A DNA stretch of 64,000 bases from the NCBI GenBank assembly GCA_947483555.1, contig CANKMW010000003.1, forward strand, positions 62,001-126,000, given 5' to 3'. Shown piece by piece: positions 30,712-43,256 of the stretch (positions are counted from its first letter, which is position 1; every line of letters starts with the position of its first letter). Below the pieces are notes generated by a model. That model searched no databases. It saw only the letters and a program-made list of their open reading frames with translations, and was not told the DNA's origin. The stretch comes from Myxococcales bacterium. GTDB taxonomy: Bacteria; Myxococcota_A; Polyangia; Haliangiales; Haliangiaceae. The translations under genes were made by a program, and so were the position numbers.

Positions 30712-31686
30712 CTAGAGCGTTCCGGCGGCCACCATGAACCCCACGTAGGCAGCGACGAGGATCCCGCCCTCGATGCGCGTCACCTGGCGGCTGCCGCGCA
30801 TGAAGACCACGGCCAGGACCGTGATCGCCGCCAGGCCGATGGCGTCCACCGGGTGCATACGTTCGCCGACCCGGACCGGATTCAGGTACGCGACCAGCCC
30901 CAGCACCAGGAAGACGTTGAGCAGGTTCGAGCCGATCACCGTGCCGGCGGCCAGGCGCTGCTGGCCCTTGCTGGCCGAGATCACCGACACCAGCAGCTCG
31001 GGCATCGAGGTGCCGATCGCGACGATGGTCATGCCGAGCATGCGCTCGGAGATGCCCCACTCACCGGCCATCCGGCGGGCGCCGGCGACGAACTGCTCGC
31101 TGCCGGCGACGATCAGGAAGACCCCGATCGCGCTGAGCGCCAGCGCGACGATGCGTGAGCCCTCGCTGCGGCGGTCGGTCACCGCCGCGTGCGAGCCGGT
31201 GGCGCCGTCGCCGGCGTCGCCGGCGGTGGCCGCGCTCACGGTCAGGGTGACGATCGTGAACGCGACCGCACAGCCGACCATGATCAGGCCCTCGGTCTTG
31301 GTGATGACGCCGTCGTAGAGGGTGAGCGGGATCGCGACCACCGACAGCAGGAGCGCGGGCGCCTCGCGGCGGATGATGCGGGCCTCGACGATCTGGGGCG
31401 TGATGAGCGCCGTGATGCCGAGGATGAGGCTGATGTTGGCGGCGCACGAGCCGATCACGTTGCCGAGCGCGACCGGCGTGAGGTGGCCGACCGCCGCCTC
31501 GGTCGAGACCGCGAGCTCCGGCGCCGAGGTGCCGTAGGCCATGACGGTGAGGCCGATGACCAGCGGCCGGATGCCGAGCGTCCGGGCCAGCGTGGTCGAG
31601 CCGCGCAGCAGCGCCAGGCCGCCGACGAACAGCAGCAACAGGCCGATCACGAGGCGCGCGATCGCGACCGGCGTATCGAGGCCCAT
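30712..31686 (-). CDS. Calcium/sodium antiporter of the CaCA family (YrbG-like)
   Basis: 324 residues with about ten membrane helices. The two alpha-repeats are clear: 'VMAYGTSAPELAVSTEAAVG' near residue 48 and 'IVAIGTSMPELLVSVISASK' in the second half, both with the acidic residue used for ion binding; 'GNVIGSCAANISL' and 'GTVIGSNLLNVFLVLG' follow them. It exchanges Na+ (or H+) for Ca2+ across the inner membrane. A cytoplasmic Gly/Asp loop separates the halves. ATG at 31686; the SCO1 gene ends 12 bp upstream. Confidence 0.9.
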   Translation of the reverse strand: MGLDTPVAIARLVIGLLLLFVGGLALLRGSTTLARTLGIRPLVIGLTVMAYGTSAPELAVSTEAAVGHLTPVALGNVIGSCAANISLILGITALITPQIVEARIIRREAPALLLSVVAIPLTLYDGVITKTEGLIMVGCAVAFTIVTLTVSAATAGDAGDGATGSHAAVTDRRSEGSRIVALALSAIGVFLIVAGSEQFVAGARRMAGEWGISERMLGMTIVAIGTSMPELLVSVISASKGQQRLAAGTVIGSNLLNVFLVLGLVAYLNPVRVGERMHPVDAIGLAAITVLAVVFMRGSRQVTRIEGGILVAAYVGFMVAAGTL

Positions 31687-31698
31687 ACCGTGGTGGTA

Positions 31699-32379
31699 TC
31701 ACGACCCCGCGGGCGGCGGCGGCGGGCGGCGGACCAGGTAGCGGGCGTGCTTCATCAGGGTCTCGATCCGCGGCCAGTCATCGGAGTCGTAGTAGCCGCG
31801 GATGTGGCCGCGCTGATCGATCAGCACGAAGTGGCCGCTGTGGGTGATGTTGGGCACCCCCGACGGGGTGGTGCCGCCGAGGTCGTCGAAGCCGATCGAC
31901 ATGCCGCGCTCGACCAGCTCGCGGACGGCGGCGATGTCGCCGCGCGCGAACCGCCAGCGGGTCGGGTCGGCGCGGTAGCGGTCGGCGTACGCGGCCAGAC
32001 GGTCGACGGTGTCGTGGGCCGGATCGACGCTGATCGAGACCAGCTTGATGTCGCCGCCGGCGTCGTTGGTCTTGTCCTGCACCGTGCGCATCTTCATCGA
32101 CGTCACCGGGCACACGGTGTCGCAGCGGGTGAAGATGAAGTTGACGATCGTGACCCGGCCCTCGAGCGACGCCCGGGTCATGGTGGCGCCGGTGTGGTCG
32201 GTGAGCGCGAACTCGGGCAGCCGGCCACGATCGTCGAGCTTGGGCCGGGCGGGCGGGAACAGCACGGTGGGCACCACCACCGTCGGCACGATGATCAGGA
32301 GGATCACGACCACCAGGGCCACGAACAGCATCGGGCCGCGGATGCGGCGCGATCGGGCGGGGACCGCGGACGTCGACAT
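31699..32379 (-). CDS. SCO1/SenC-type copper chaperone or thioredoxin-like protein
   Basis: 226 residues. One N-terminal membrane helix ('MLFVALVVVILLIIVPTVVV') anchors a thioredoxin fold facing the periplasm. 'VNFIFTRCDTVCPVTSMKM' is the CxxxC copper site and 'THSGHFVLIDQRG' supplies the conserved His. SCO1 proteins insert copper into the CuA site of cytochrome c oxidase; others act as thiol sensors. The C terminus is Pro/Arg-rich. It is probably co-transcribed with the antiporter downstream. Confidence 0.9.
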   Translation of the reverse strand: MSTSAVPARSRRIRGPMLFVALVVVILLIIVPTVVVPTVLFPPARPKLDDRGRLPEFALTDHTGATMTRASLEGRVTIVNFIFTRCDTVCPVTSMKMRTVQDKTNDAGGDIKLVSISVDPAHDTVDRLAAYADRYRADPTRWRFARGDIAAVRELVERGMSIGFDDLGGTTPSGVPNITHSGHFVLIDQRGHIRGYYDSDDWPRIETLMKHARYLVRRPPPPPAGS

Positions 32380-32436
32380 GCCCGACGTGTACCACCGTCC
32401 AGCGCCGAGGCGAGCGACCCGGGGTACGCTGGCGGG

Positions 32437-32925
32437 ATGAAGCGCACCACCTCGCTCACGGCCCTGGCGGTGATCGGCGCGGCGACCCTGGCGGCGCCAC
32501 CCGCGGCGCACGCCGAGGTCGGCGTCGGCGTGTTCGTCGGCCAGCCGACCGGGCTCGACATCAAGGTCGACCTGGCGCGCCGATCGGCGCTCGACATCGT
32601 GATCGGATGGCAGGACTTCGACGACGGCCGCGACGGCTACGCCCACGTGACCTACCTGGTCGGGCTCGGCGCCGCGCGCGGCCGCTCGGTGTTCGTGCCG
32701 TTTCGCGTCGGCGTCGGCGCCGTGGTCTACGACGACGGTTCCGGCGGCTTCGGCGACGAGGTCAACGTCGGCGTGCGGGCACCGGTCGAGGTCGGCCTGC
32801 GGTTCCGCCGCACGCCGCTCGAGATCTACGGCGAGCTCGCGCTCAAGCTCACGCTGCTCGACGATGGCGACGACGATGATCCCATCGACGCCGACGGCGG
32901 CGTCGGCCTGCGGGTGTACTTCTGA
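32437..32925 (+). CDS. Small outer-membrane beta-barrel-like protein
   Basis: 162 residues. Signal peptide 'TTSLTALAVIGAATLAAPPA' with a site near 'AHAEV'. The mature part alternates polar and hydrophobic residues in strands ending in an aromatic 'GLRVYF', as outer-membrane barrels do. An Asp-rich loop 'LLDDGDDDDPIDAD' lies near the end. ATG chosen for the signal peptide. Divergent from the SCO1 gene by 57 bp. Confidence 0.7.
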   Translation: MKRTTSLTALAVIGAATLAAPPAAHAEVGVGVFVGQPTGLDIKVDLARRSALDIVIGWQDFDDGRDGYAHVTYLVGLGAARGRSVFVPFRVGVGAVVYDDGSGGFGDEVNVGVRAPVEVGLRFRRTPLEIYGELALKLTLLDDGDDDDPIDADGGVGLRVYF

Positions 32926-33000
32926 GGCGCGGGCTCAGAACACCGAACGGTTTGGAACGGACCTGATTCGCGACGTGCCACGACTGTGGGAATCCGTTCG

Positions 33001-33036
33001 CCCTGAGCGAGGCCGCGCAGCGGCCGAGTCGAAGGG
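33001..33036 (+). repeat. REP-like palindromic element, copy 1
   Basis: CCCTGAGC at one end and GTCGAAGGG at the other flank a GGCCGC-GCA-GCGGCC stem. The ends resemble dispersed REP elements of high-GC bacteria (CCCTGAGC...GTCGAAGGG). It lies between two convergent genes. Confidence 0.6.
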
Positions 33037-33084
33037 CCCAGGTCGACGAAGTTCGTCGTCCGTCGTCAGTCGTCCGTCGTCCGT

Positions 33085-33124
33085 CCTTCGACACGGACCT
33101 CGCTTGCGCTCGGTCCGGCTCAGG
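33085..33124 (-). repeat. REP-like palindromic element, copy 2, inverted
   Basis: Read on the minus strand it begins CCTGAGC and ends GTCGAAGG, the same end motifs as copy 1, with a different inner stem (GGACCGAGC-GCAA-GCGAGGTCC). The two copies face each other across ~48 bp containing a CGTCGTCCGTCGTC microrepeat, like a BIME pair. Confidence 0.6.
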
Positions 33125-33183
33125 ACGCCCGGTGGAGGAGCGCAAGCGATCGGACTCGCAGTGATTTCTAGCCGAGCGGTGTC

Positions 33184-36100
33184 CTAGTCCCGGCCCAGCG
33201 CGGCGCGCACCGCCTTGGGCGTCCGCGAGGCGAGGTAGATGGCGCGCAGATCGGGGTCGCGCAGGCGCCCGGTCTTGATCTCGATCTCCTTGTCGGCCCG
33301 AGCGAACGCCGCCTGGGCCGCGGCGGTCTCGCCGGCGGCGGTGAGCACGCAGCCGTGCCAGTACAGCACGTGCTCGGCGCCCTCGGGACGGGGCTGCTGG
33401 TCTTGCAGCGCGACCGCCTCGGTGGTCGCCGCCACCGCCTCGTCATGCTGGTCGAGGCGCGACAGCGCGCGGCCCTGGATGGCGAGGCCGTAGATCACCC
33501 CGACGATCATCGGCATCTTGCCGGCCAGCTCGGTCGCCGACCGCGCCAGCTCCAGCGACCACTCCGGGTGTCCACCGTCGAGGTGGGCGAGCGCGATGTA
33601 CTCGAGGCCGCGGATCTCCTGGAAGCGTTCGCGGTTCTCGGTCGCCAGCTCGCGGCCCCGTTCGAGGAGCTCGAGCGCGCCGGCGGCATCGCCGCGAGCC
33701 AGCTTGGCCTGGCCCCACGAGATCGCGGCGTCGGCCATGCTCGACGGATCGCTGGTCTGCTCGCCGAGCTTGAGCGCCTTGCTGAGGTAGCTCTCGGCGC
33801 GGTCGACGTCGCCGAGATCGGCGTACGCCTGACCGATGTTACCGAGCTTGAGCGCGATGCCGCTCCGGTCACCGAGCGCCTGATCGATCTTGAGGCTCGA
33901 CTTGTAGTGGGCCAGCGCCTCCTCGTACTCGCCCAGCGACGAGAACACGATGCCCATGTTGTTGAGCGCCCGCGCCTCCTGCCGCGGCAGCTGCATCGCG
34001 CGGTAGATGACCAGCGCCTCGGCGTAGGCCTCGATCGACAGCTCGAGCCGGCCCATGTTCCACAGCGTCGTGCCCTGGTTGTTGAGGATGGTGGCCCGGG
34101 TCAGCAGGCTGGCCGCGTTGTCGCTGCCGACCCCCGGGACGCACATCGCCAGCGCCTGCTCGCACAGCCGCAGCGACTCCTCGTTGTTGCCGACCAGGCG
34201 CGCGATCGCGGAGCGCAGGCGCAGGGCATCGGCCTCGGCCAGCTTGTCGCCGGCCTCGCGCGCGTACTGCAGCGCCGGCGCCACCGCGCGCGACGCCGAC
34301 GGTGCCTTGCCGACGTCGATGTAGAACTGCGCCATCAGCGCGTAGGCCAGCGCCAGCTTCTGGGGATCGCCGATCGCCTCGGCCTCCTTGCGTAGCGCGG
34401 CCAGCTCGCGGAGCTGCTGCGGCCGGCGCGCCAGCCGGCGCAGGATCTCCTCGCGCTGGCGGCGGGCCTGGAAGCGGCGCAGGTGATCGCCGGGCGGCAA
34501 CAGCTTGAGCGCCCGCGACAGCTGGCGAAAGGCGTCGGCGTTGCCGCCGACGTCGATGGCGTGGGCGGCGGCGCGCAGGTAGCGGTCGGCGGCCGGCACG
34601 CCGTCGCCGGCGAGCTCGAGATGGCGCGCCACGTGGGCATCGTCCTGACCCGGGCGATACGACGCCGAGGTCGCGATCCGCTCGGCGACCACGCGGTGCA
34701 GCCGGGTCCGATCGTCGGCCGCCACCATGCTGTAGGCCACGGTCATGATCATGTCGTTGCGGAACCGGTACTCGCCGACGATCTGCTTCTCCTCGAGCGG
34801 GCCGAGCAGTCCGCGGCGCGCCAGCTCGTCGAGCTCGGGCTTGACCTGGCGGCCGACCATCGCCGCCACCGCCGGCGGCGACACCAGCCGGCCCAGCACG
34901 CTGGCGGCGAGCAAGACCTGCTTCTCGGGGTCGGGCAGGCGATCGATGCGCGTGATCAGCAGGTCCTCGATCGAGGTCGGCACCTGCAGCGGGCCGTCGA
35001 GCTTGGCCGACCGGTACAGCCCGGGGTGATCGGGTGACTCGGTGATCACGCCGCGCTCGGCGAGCGTGTCGAGGAGCTCGAGGATGAAGTAGGGGTTGCC
35101 GCCGGCGCGGGCGATGATCTGGTCGGCGAGATCGCCGAGCTCGGCGCCGGGCGCGAAGCGGGCCGCGATCAGCCGGCGGCGGGCGCTGGCGTCGAGCTCG
35201 TCGAGCGTGATCATCTCGGCGCCGATGCTGGGCCCGACGTCGAGGATGCGCTTGTCGGGCCGGGTGGTGACGATGCCGAGGATGGGCCGGGTCGAGGGCA
35301 CCTTGAGCAGGGCCGCGAACAGCTCCAGGCTCTCCTGATCGCACCAGTGCACGTCCTCGCCGACGATCACCAGCGGGCGGTCGGGATCGAGGCGCTGCTC
35401 GACCCGGGTCATGATCTGGAGCAGGCGCTGGCGACGTTCTTCGGGGTCGATGTCGGCGGTGCCGCCGGCGGGGCGAACCCCGAGCAGCATGCCGACCACC
35501 TGGGCCGCGCCCTTGGCCTCGCGGCTCTCGGCGCCGTCGGCACCGTGGCCGGGTGGAAACACCAGCGGCATGGCGCGCTCGACGCGGCGCTGGATCTCGT
35601 GCGGCTCGGCGCCGTCGGCCAGCCCCAGGATCTCGCGCGCCAGGTCGGCGATGACGCCGTAGGGCGTCATGGCGGTGGCGACCCGGGTGGTGGTGCGCAG
35701 GACGTAGGCCTCGCCAGCCGGGATGCCGTCGAGGAACGCCGACACCAGCGATCGCTTGCCGACGCCATGATCGCCGACCACGCCGAGCATGCGTTTCTTG
35801 CGCGCCACCAGCACGTCGCGATAGGCGTCGCGCAGCGCTTTGAGCTCGAGGTCGCGGCCGACCAGCACGCCCAGCTTGCGGTCGCGCAACCGCTGGGCGC
35901 GCTCCTTGGGCCCGCGCAGGCGATAGATGCGGGCCCGCTTGATGCCCGGCTCGGTGTCCTCCTCGACCTTGCTGCCCGGATCGCCGGGGTCGGTCGAGGC
36001 CGGCAGGTCGATCGCCGCCAGCGCCTCGAAGTCCCACTCGGCGCGGGCGCTGCGAAAGACCCGACCGCCGACCAGGATCTCGGCCGCCTGTGCGGCGCGC

Positions 36101-37593
36101 GCCAGGTGCGACGCGAAGCCGGCGGTCATGGCCTCGAGCTCGAAGCTCTGCGCCGCGCCCTTGCGGATCACCGTGGCGGCGCCGCGCTGGATGCCGATGG
36201 CCAGGCGCAGCTCGGGTTCGACGTCGGAGCCGATGCCGTCGAGCGCGTCGACCAGCGCCAGGGCCAGCCGGATGGTGCGACCGGCGTCGTCCTCGCCGGC
36301 CAGCGGCAACCCGACCACCAGCCGCACCGCGTCCAGGTCGCGGTCGCCGCGATCCTCGAGCGCGTCGTGCTTGAACGCGATGTCGCGGGCGACGCGGCGG
36401 AACTCCTCGACCAGCCGGGTGGCGCCGGCGGCGCCGAGCCGGCGCTCGAGCGCGGCGACGCCGCGGATCACGCCCTCGACGACGTAGACGTACTTGTGCT
36501 CGCGGTGTTCGCGCGGCCGCGGGGTCTCGGCGTCGCCGCTGCCCGGGCCGAGCGCGCCCAGCGACCCCAGCGAGCCCAGCGAGCCGGTGGTCGGGCCCGG
36601 GGTCCCGGACGAGCCGCCGCGCCGATCTTCGCTGCCCACCGGCATGACCGGCGGCCGGGCGCGGGTGGTGCGGCGTTCGGCGGGCACGATGCTGGCGAGG
36701 AACTGGGCCAGCGAGCTGGAGTCGACCAGCTCGCCGCTGGCGTGGCCCCACTCGAGCTGGAAGCGTCCCAGATCGGTCTGCATGTCGCGCGCGGTCTGGT
36801 ACCGATCGTCGCGGTGGAACGCGAGCGCGCGCAGGATGATGCGTTCGAGCGACTCGGGCAGATCGGGCGCGTGGTCGCGGGGCGGCGGGATGCCACCCGC
36901 CTTCACCTGATCGAGCGCCTCCTTGCCGCGGCCCGGAAACAGCGGTCGGGCGCAGGCCAGCTCGTAGAGGACGATGCCGGCCGAGAACACGTCGGAGCGG
37001 CAGTCGACCGGTTCGCCACGGCCCTGCTCGGGCGACATGTACGCGAACTTCCCCTTCACCACCCCCTCCTCCTCGTGGATGTGGCGGGCGCGTGCGATGC
37101 CGAAGTCGACGATCTTCACGGCGCCGTCCCACGACACCAGGACGTTCTGCGGCGAGATGTCGCGATGGACGATGCCGAGCGGCTCGCCGAACTCGTCGGC
37201 CTTGCGGTGGGCGTAGTCGAGGCCCTTGGCGAGCTGGTGCACGACGTAGGCGCCGAGGCCGTACGGGATGCGGCGCTTGTCGCGCGCGCAGTCCTGGAGC
37301 AGGCGCAGGAGGTCGAGCCCCTCGATGTTCTCCATGGCCAGGAAGTAGGTGTCGCCGACCGACCCGAAGTCGAAGACCTGGACGATGTTGGGGTGGTTGA
37401 GGCCGAGCGCGATCTTGGCTTCGTCGACGAACATGGACACGAACTGACGCGAGCGCGCGTACGCCGGGTGGATCTTCTTGATCACCAGCGTCTTGGCGAG
37501 GCCCTGGGCAACGGTGGTCCGCGCCAGGTACACCTCGGCCATCCCACCGACGCCGATCTTGCGAACCAGCGAGTATTTACCGAACTGTTCCAT
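33184..37593 (-). CDS. Ser/Thr protein kinase with cyclase-like, AAA+ ATPase and TPR modules (PknK-like)
   Basis: 1469 residues. The kinase domain (residues ~7-275) is complete: 'GVGGMAEVYLA' glycine loop, 'VIKKIHP' Lys, 'IVHRDISPQNVLVSW' catalytic loop, 'IVDFGIARA'. A linker (~300-365) is Gly/Pro-rich. Residues ~370-560 resemble a class III nucleotide cyclase domain but without recognisable metal-binding Asp residues. An AAA+/STAND ATPase follows ('VVGDHGVGKRS' Walker A, 'LVIVGEDVHWCDQES' Walker B), then about ten TPR-like units to the end. It probably integrates protein-protein signals with phosphorylation. ATG at 37593. Confidence 0.9.
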   Translation of the reverse strand: MEQFGKYSLVRKIGVGGMAEVYLARTTVAQGLAKTLVIKKIHPAYARSRQFVSMFVDEAKIALGLNHPNIVQVFDFGSVGDTYFLAMENIEGLDLLRLLQDCARDKRRIPYGLGAYVVHQLAKGLDYAHRKADEFGEPLGIVHRDISPQNVLVSWDGAVKIVDFGIARARHIHEEEGVVKGKFAYMSPEQGRGEPVDCRSDVFSAGIVLYELACARPLFPGRGKEALDQVKAGGIPPPRDHAPDLPESLERIILRALAFHRDDRYQTARDMQTDLGRFQLEWGHASGELVDSSSLAQFLASIVPAERRTTRARPPVMPVGSEDRRGGSSGTPGPTTGSLGSLGSLGALGPGSGDAETPRPREHREHKYVYVVEGVIRGVAALERRLGAAGATRLVEEFRRVARDIAFKHDALEDRGDRDLDAVRLVVGLPLAGEDDAGRTIRLALALVDALDGIGSDVEPELRLAIGIQRGAATVIRKGAAQSFELEAMTAGFASHLARAAQAAEILVGGRVFRSARAEWDFEALAAIDLPASTDPGDPGSKVEEDTEPGIKRARIYRLRGPKERAQRLRDRKLGVLVGRDLELKALRDAYRDVLVARKKRMLGVVGDHGVGKRSLVSAFLDGIPAGEAYVLRTTTRVATAMTPYGVIADLAREILGLADGAEPHEIQRRVERAMPLVFPPGHGADGAESREAKGAAQVVGMLLGVRPAGGTADIDPEERRQRLLQIMTRVEQRLDPDRPLVIVGEDVHWCDQESLELFAALLKVPSTRPILGIVTTRPDKRILDVGPSIGAEMITLDELDASARRRLIAARFAPGAELGDLADQIIARAGGNPYFILELLDTLAERGVITESPDHPGLYRSAKLDGPLQVPTSIEDLLITRIDRLPDPEKQVLLAASVLGRLVSPPAVAAMVGRQVKPELDELARRGLLGPLEEKQIVGEYRFRNDMIMTVAYSMVAADDRTRLHRVVAERIATSASYRPGQDDAHVARHLELAGDGVPAADRYLRAAAHAIDVGGNADAFRQLSRALKLLPPGDHLRRFQARRQREEILRRLARRPQQLRELAALRKEAEAIGDPQKLALAYALMAQFYIDVGKAPSASRAVAPALQYAREAGDKLAEADALRLRSAIARLVGNNEESLRLCEQALAMCVPGVGSDNAASLLTRATILNNQGTTLWNMGRLELSIEAYAEALVIYRAMQLPRQEARALNNMGIVFSSLGEYEEALAHYKSSLKIDQALGDRSGIALKLGNIGQAYADLGDVDRAESYLSKALKLGEQTSDPSSMADAAISWGQAKLARGDAAGALELLERGRELATENRERFQEIRGLEYIALAHLDGGHPEWSLELARSATELAGKMPMIVGVIYGLAIQGRALSRLDQHDEAVAATTEAVALQDQQPRPEGAEHVLYWHGCVLTAAGETAAAQAAFARADKEIEIKTGRLRDPDLRAIYLASRTPKAVRAALGRD

Positions 37594-37684
37594 CAGCGCA
37601 TGAGCTCGCCGCGCACGAGCTCGCCGCGACCCGGGCCATTGTAGCGGATGCGCGCCGCTGCGCTCGTCTCGGAGCCGCCTGATC

Positions 37685-38314
37685 TCAGAGCCGCTTGATC
37701 ACGAGGTTGTCGAACCACGTGTCGGTCTCCCAGTTGTTGAACGCGAGGTACTCGTGGCCGCGGCCAGCGAGCGGGAGTGCATCCTGGTAGCGCAGGAACG
37801 GCGTCGTCAGGTCGTCGACGAACCACTCGATCGTGTCGTGACGGCGGATGATGCGCCAGTGGTAGTGCTGGTTGGCGACCACGGCGGGTTGCGTGCGGGT
37901 TGCCATCTCGTCACCGTGCTCGTCCATGCGGGCGATGATCGACTTGCTGTTCTTCCAGCCGCCGAGCACCAGCACGTAGCCGGTGGCCTGGTAGCGGTTG
38001 CCGTCGGGGTCGTACGACTTGCCGTCGCCGTAGAGCTCGATCTTGATGTCGCCGTCGGGGGACGTCGACCACGCATCGAGGTCGATCTGGAGGTCGCCGG
38101 CCGGAAGCTTGCGGGCCAGCCACAGCGGATGGTTGTGAGCGCCCTTCGCGTTGAGCACCCCGCCCGCGATCCGGTAGCCGCCGCCGGTGCGATTGTAGTC
38201 CGGGCCCAGCCCGCCGCGGTTGAAGTCATCGACATAGCTCTTGTCGATCGGCGGCGGTTCACGAACCTTGCAGCCGAGGGCGAGCATGACGAGGACCAGG
38301 GCGGCGCGCCGCAT
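37685..38314 (-). CDS. Lipoprotein with LamG/3-keto-disaccharide-hydrolase-like domain
   Basis: 209 residues. 'MRRAALVLVMLALGC' is a lipoprotein signal. The rest forms a concanavalin-like jelly-roll: 'YVDDFNRGGLGPDYNRTGGG', 'GDLQIDLDAWSTSPDGDIKI', 'YVLVLGGWKNSKSIIARMDE', 'DTIEWFVDDLTTPFLRY' and 'EYLAFNNWETDTWFDNLVIK'. This pattern occurs in DUF1080/LamG-type sugar-binding or hydrolase domains. Catalytic residues could not be assigned. ATG at 38314 was chosen for the signal. Confidence 0.75.
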   Translation of the reverse strand: MRRAALVLVMLALGCKVREPPPIDKSYVDDFNRGGLGPDYNRTGGGYRIAGGVLNAKGAHNHPLWLARKLPAGDLQIDLDAWSTSPDGDIKIELYGDGKSYDPDGNRYQATGYVLVLGGWKNSKSIIARMDEHGDEMATRTQPAVVANQHYHWRIIRRHDTIEWFVDDLTTPFLRYQDALPLAGRGHEYLAFNNWETDTWFDNLVIKRL

Positions 38315-38436
38315 GGACCCCACTATCGCGCGCAACCTGGCGTGGATCCACCTGATCGGAACCATTGAGGTTTGCCGGGAGAGATCGCGCACACCGGCCG
38401 CCGTCTGTCAGAGCAAGCCCGTAACCTGGCATCTCG

Positions 38437-39495
38437 TTGCGTAGCGATCCGGTCAGCCTCCAGTTCGATTTCGGGCCCACGTTTGCGCCGGCGGCGGCGG
38501 CTGGCGAGCCTCGAAAGCGCGTCCGCAAGCTCGGCTCGGTGCCGCCGGCCTCGGAGGCTCCGGCCTCGGTTTCGGCTCCGGTTTCGGCTCCGGTTTCGGC
38601 TCCGGTTTCGGCTCCGGTCGCGGCCTTCCCCGCCCCTCGTTCCGACGCCGGCGTGCTGGTCCTCGACGTCGAGACCACGGGCACCGACAAGCGTCGCGAC
38701 CAGGTCATCGAGCTGTGCATCCAGTTCGGCATCGACGCCGGCGCGCGCAGTCGGACCTGGCGATTCCGCCCCACCGTGCCCATCTCGGCCGGCGCCCAGG
38801 CGGTGCACGGCATCTCGCTCGAGGATCTCGCCGACTGTCCGCCGTTCGCCGACTGCGCCGAGGAGATCGCCGCCATCTTCGTCGAGGCCAACGTCATCGT
38901 CGGCTACAACCTCACGTTCGACGTCGACATGCTGCAGGCCGAGTACGAGCGCCTGCGGGTCGCGGCGGCCGAGCGCGGCAGCCTGCCGGTGGCGACCCTC
39001 GACACCCGCGGCAAGACCGTCGTCGATCCGTACCGCTTGTGGCAGCAGTGCGAGCCGCGCAGCCTGCAGCACGCGCACCAGCGCTTCGTCGGCCAGGCCT
39101 TCGAGGCGGCGCACTCGGCGAGCGCCGACGTGGCGGCGACCGGCCGGGTGCTCGCCGGCATGTTGAAGAGCTTCGGCCTCGACGGTCAGGACTGGGGCGG
39201 CATCGCCGGGGTGTGCGATCCGCAGCGGCCGAGCTGGGTCGGCCCCTCGCGCCACCTGCAGTGGGATGGTCCGGCGATCGTCATCACGTTCGGCAAGCAC
39301 GCCGGGTCCCAGGTCCACGAGCTGGCGCGCGGCGAGTTCCGCGACTACCTGCGCTGGGTCTGCGATCGCGACTTCCCGACCCACGTCCGCGAGGTCTGCA
39401 AGCGGGCGCTCGATCTGCCGGCCGACGACTTCCTGGGCTGGGTGAAGGGTCAGTACGGCCAGGTCGGCGCGGTCGCGGCGACGGCCGCGCGTTGA
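38437..39495 (+). CDS. DEDDh 3'-5' exonuclease with C-terminal QSregVF/DUF3820-like domain
   Basis: 352 residues from TTG. An N-terminal disordered stretch contains four 'SAPV' repeats. The exonuclease domain has all DEDDh motifs: 'VLDVETTGTDK' (D,E), 'NLTFDVDML' (D) and 'HSASADVAATGRVL' (H and D). It resembles the DnaQ/RNase T superfamily. The C-terminal ~80 residues ('VITFGKHAGSQVHELARGEF', 'YLRWVCDRDFP') match a DUF3820-type domain sometimes attached to nucleases. Substrate could be DNA or RNA. The TTG start is the only one compatible with the full N-terminus. Confidence 0.8.
   Translation: MRSDPVSLQFDFGPTFAPAAAAGEPRKRVRKLGSVPPASEAPASVSAPVSAPVSAPVSAPVAAFPAPRSDAGVLVLDVETTGTDKRRDQVIELCIQFGIDAGARSRTWRFRPTVPISAGAQAVHGISLEDLADCPPFADCAEEIAAIFVEANVIVGYNLTFDVDMLQAEYERLRVAAAERGSLPVATLDTRGKTVVDPYRLWQQCEPRSLQHAHQRFVGQAFEAAHSASADVAATGRVLAGMLKSFGLDGQDWGGIAGVCDPQRPSWVGPSRHLQWDGPAIVITFGKHAGSQVHELARGEFRDYLRWVCDRDFPTHVREVCKRALDLPADDFLGWVKGQYGQVGAVAATAAR
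38569..38616 (+). repeat. 12-bp in-frame tandem repeat coding 'VSAP'
   Basis: Four exact copies of GTTTCGGCTCCG inside the N-terminal linker of the exonuclease gene. GTT and TCG/GCT codons are unusual here, where C- or G-ending codons dominate, so this segment arose by recent slippage or duplication rather than selection for codon use. Confidence 0.85.
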
Positions 39496-39563
39496 CGCGC
39501 CGGCCGCGACCGATCCGCCAGGGGGGGCAGCCAGGGGATCAGCCCGTCCTGCTACGGTCGGGC

Positions 39564-39761
39564 ATGAGCAGGCCACTCGACCCGAGCGTCCCGCCTCCGC
39601 CGTTCGCCCTCGACCGCGGCATCCGCGCCCGCGGCACCCTGGCGCCGATGAACAAGGCCGATCTGTCGATCACGTGCCCGACCTGCGCCACCCTGATGCA
39701 ACCGGAGCACGCCCACTACCGGTGCTCGCGCTGCGGCTACCGCGACTCGTGCTGCTTCTAG
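39564..39761 (+). CDS. Small zinc-ribbon protein
   Basis: 65 residues. The C-terminal half carries 'CPTCATLM' and 'YRCSRCGYRDSCCF', two CxxC knuckles of a zinc ribbon; the first ~30 residues are Pro-rich. ATG at 39648 would leave the ribbon alone. Function unknown. It ends 39 bp before the AAA+ operon on the same strand and could be its first gene. Confidence 0.65.
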   Translation: MSRPLDPSVPPPPFALDRGIRARGTLAPMNKADLSITCPTCATLMQPEHAHYRCSRCGYRDSCCF

Positions 39762-39800
39762 CGCGCGCCTGACCCGCCGGCCGTCGCTGGCCGCGGATCT

Positions 39801-43252
<3,452 letters not shown>

Positions 43253-43256
<4 letters not shown>

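Noticed and set aside
35347..37644. 765-codon plus-strand frame opposite the large kinase gene
   Set aside because: No motif, and it covers the kinase domain in antisense.
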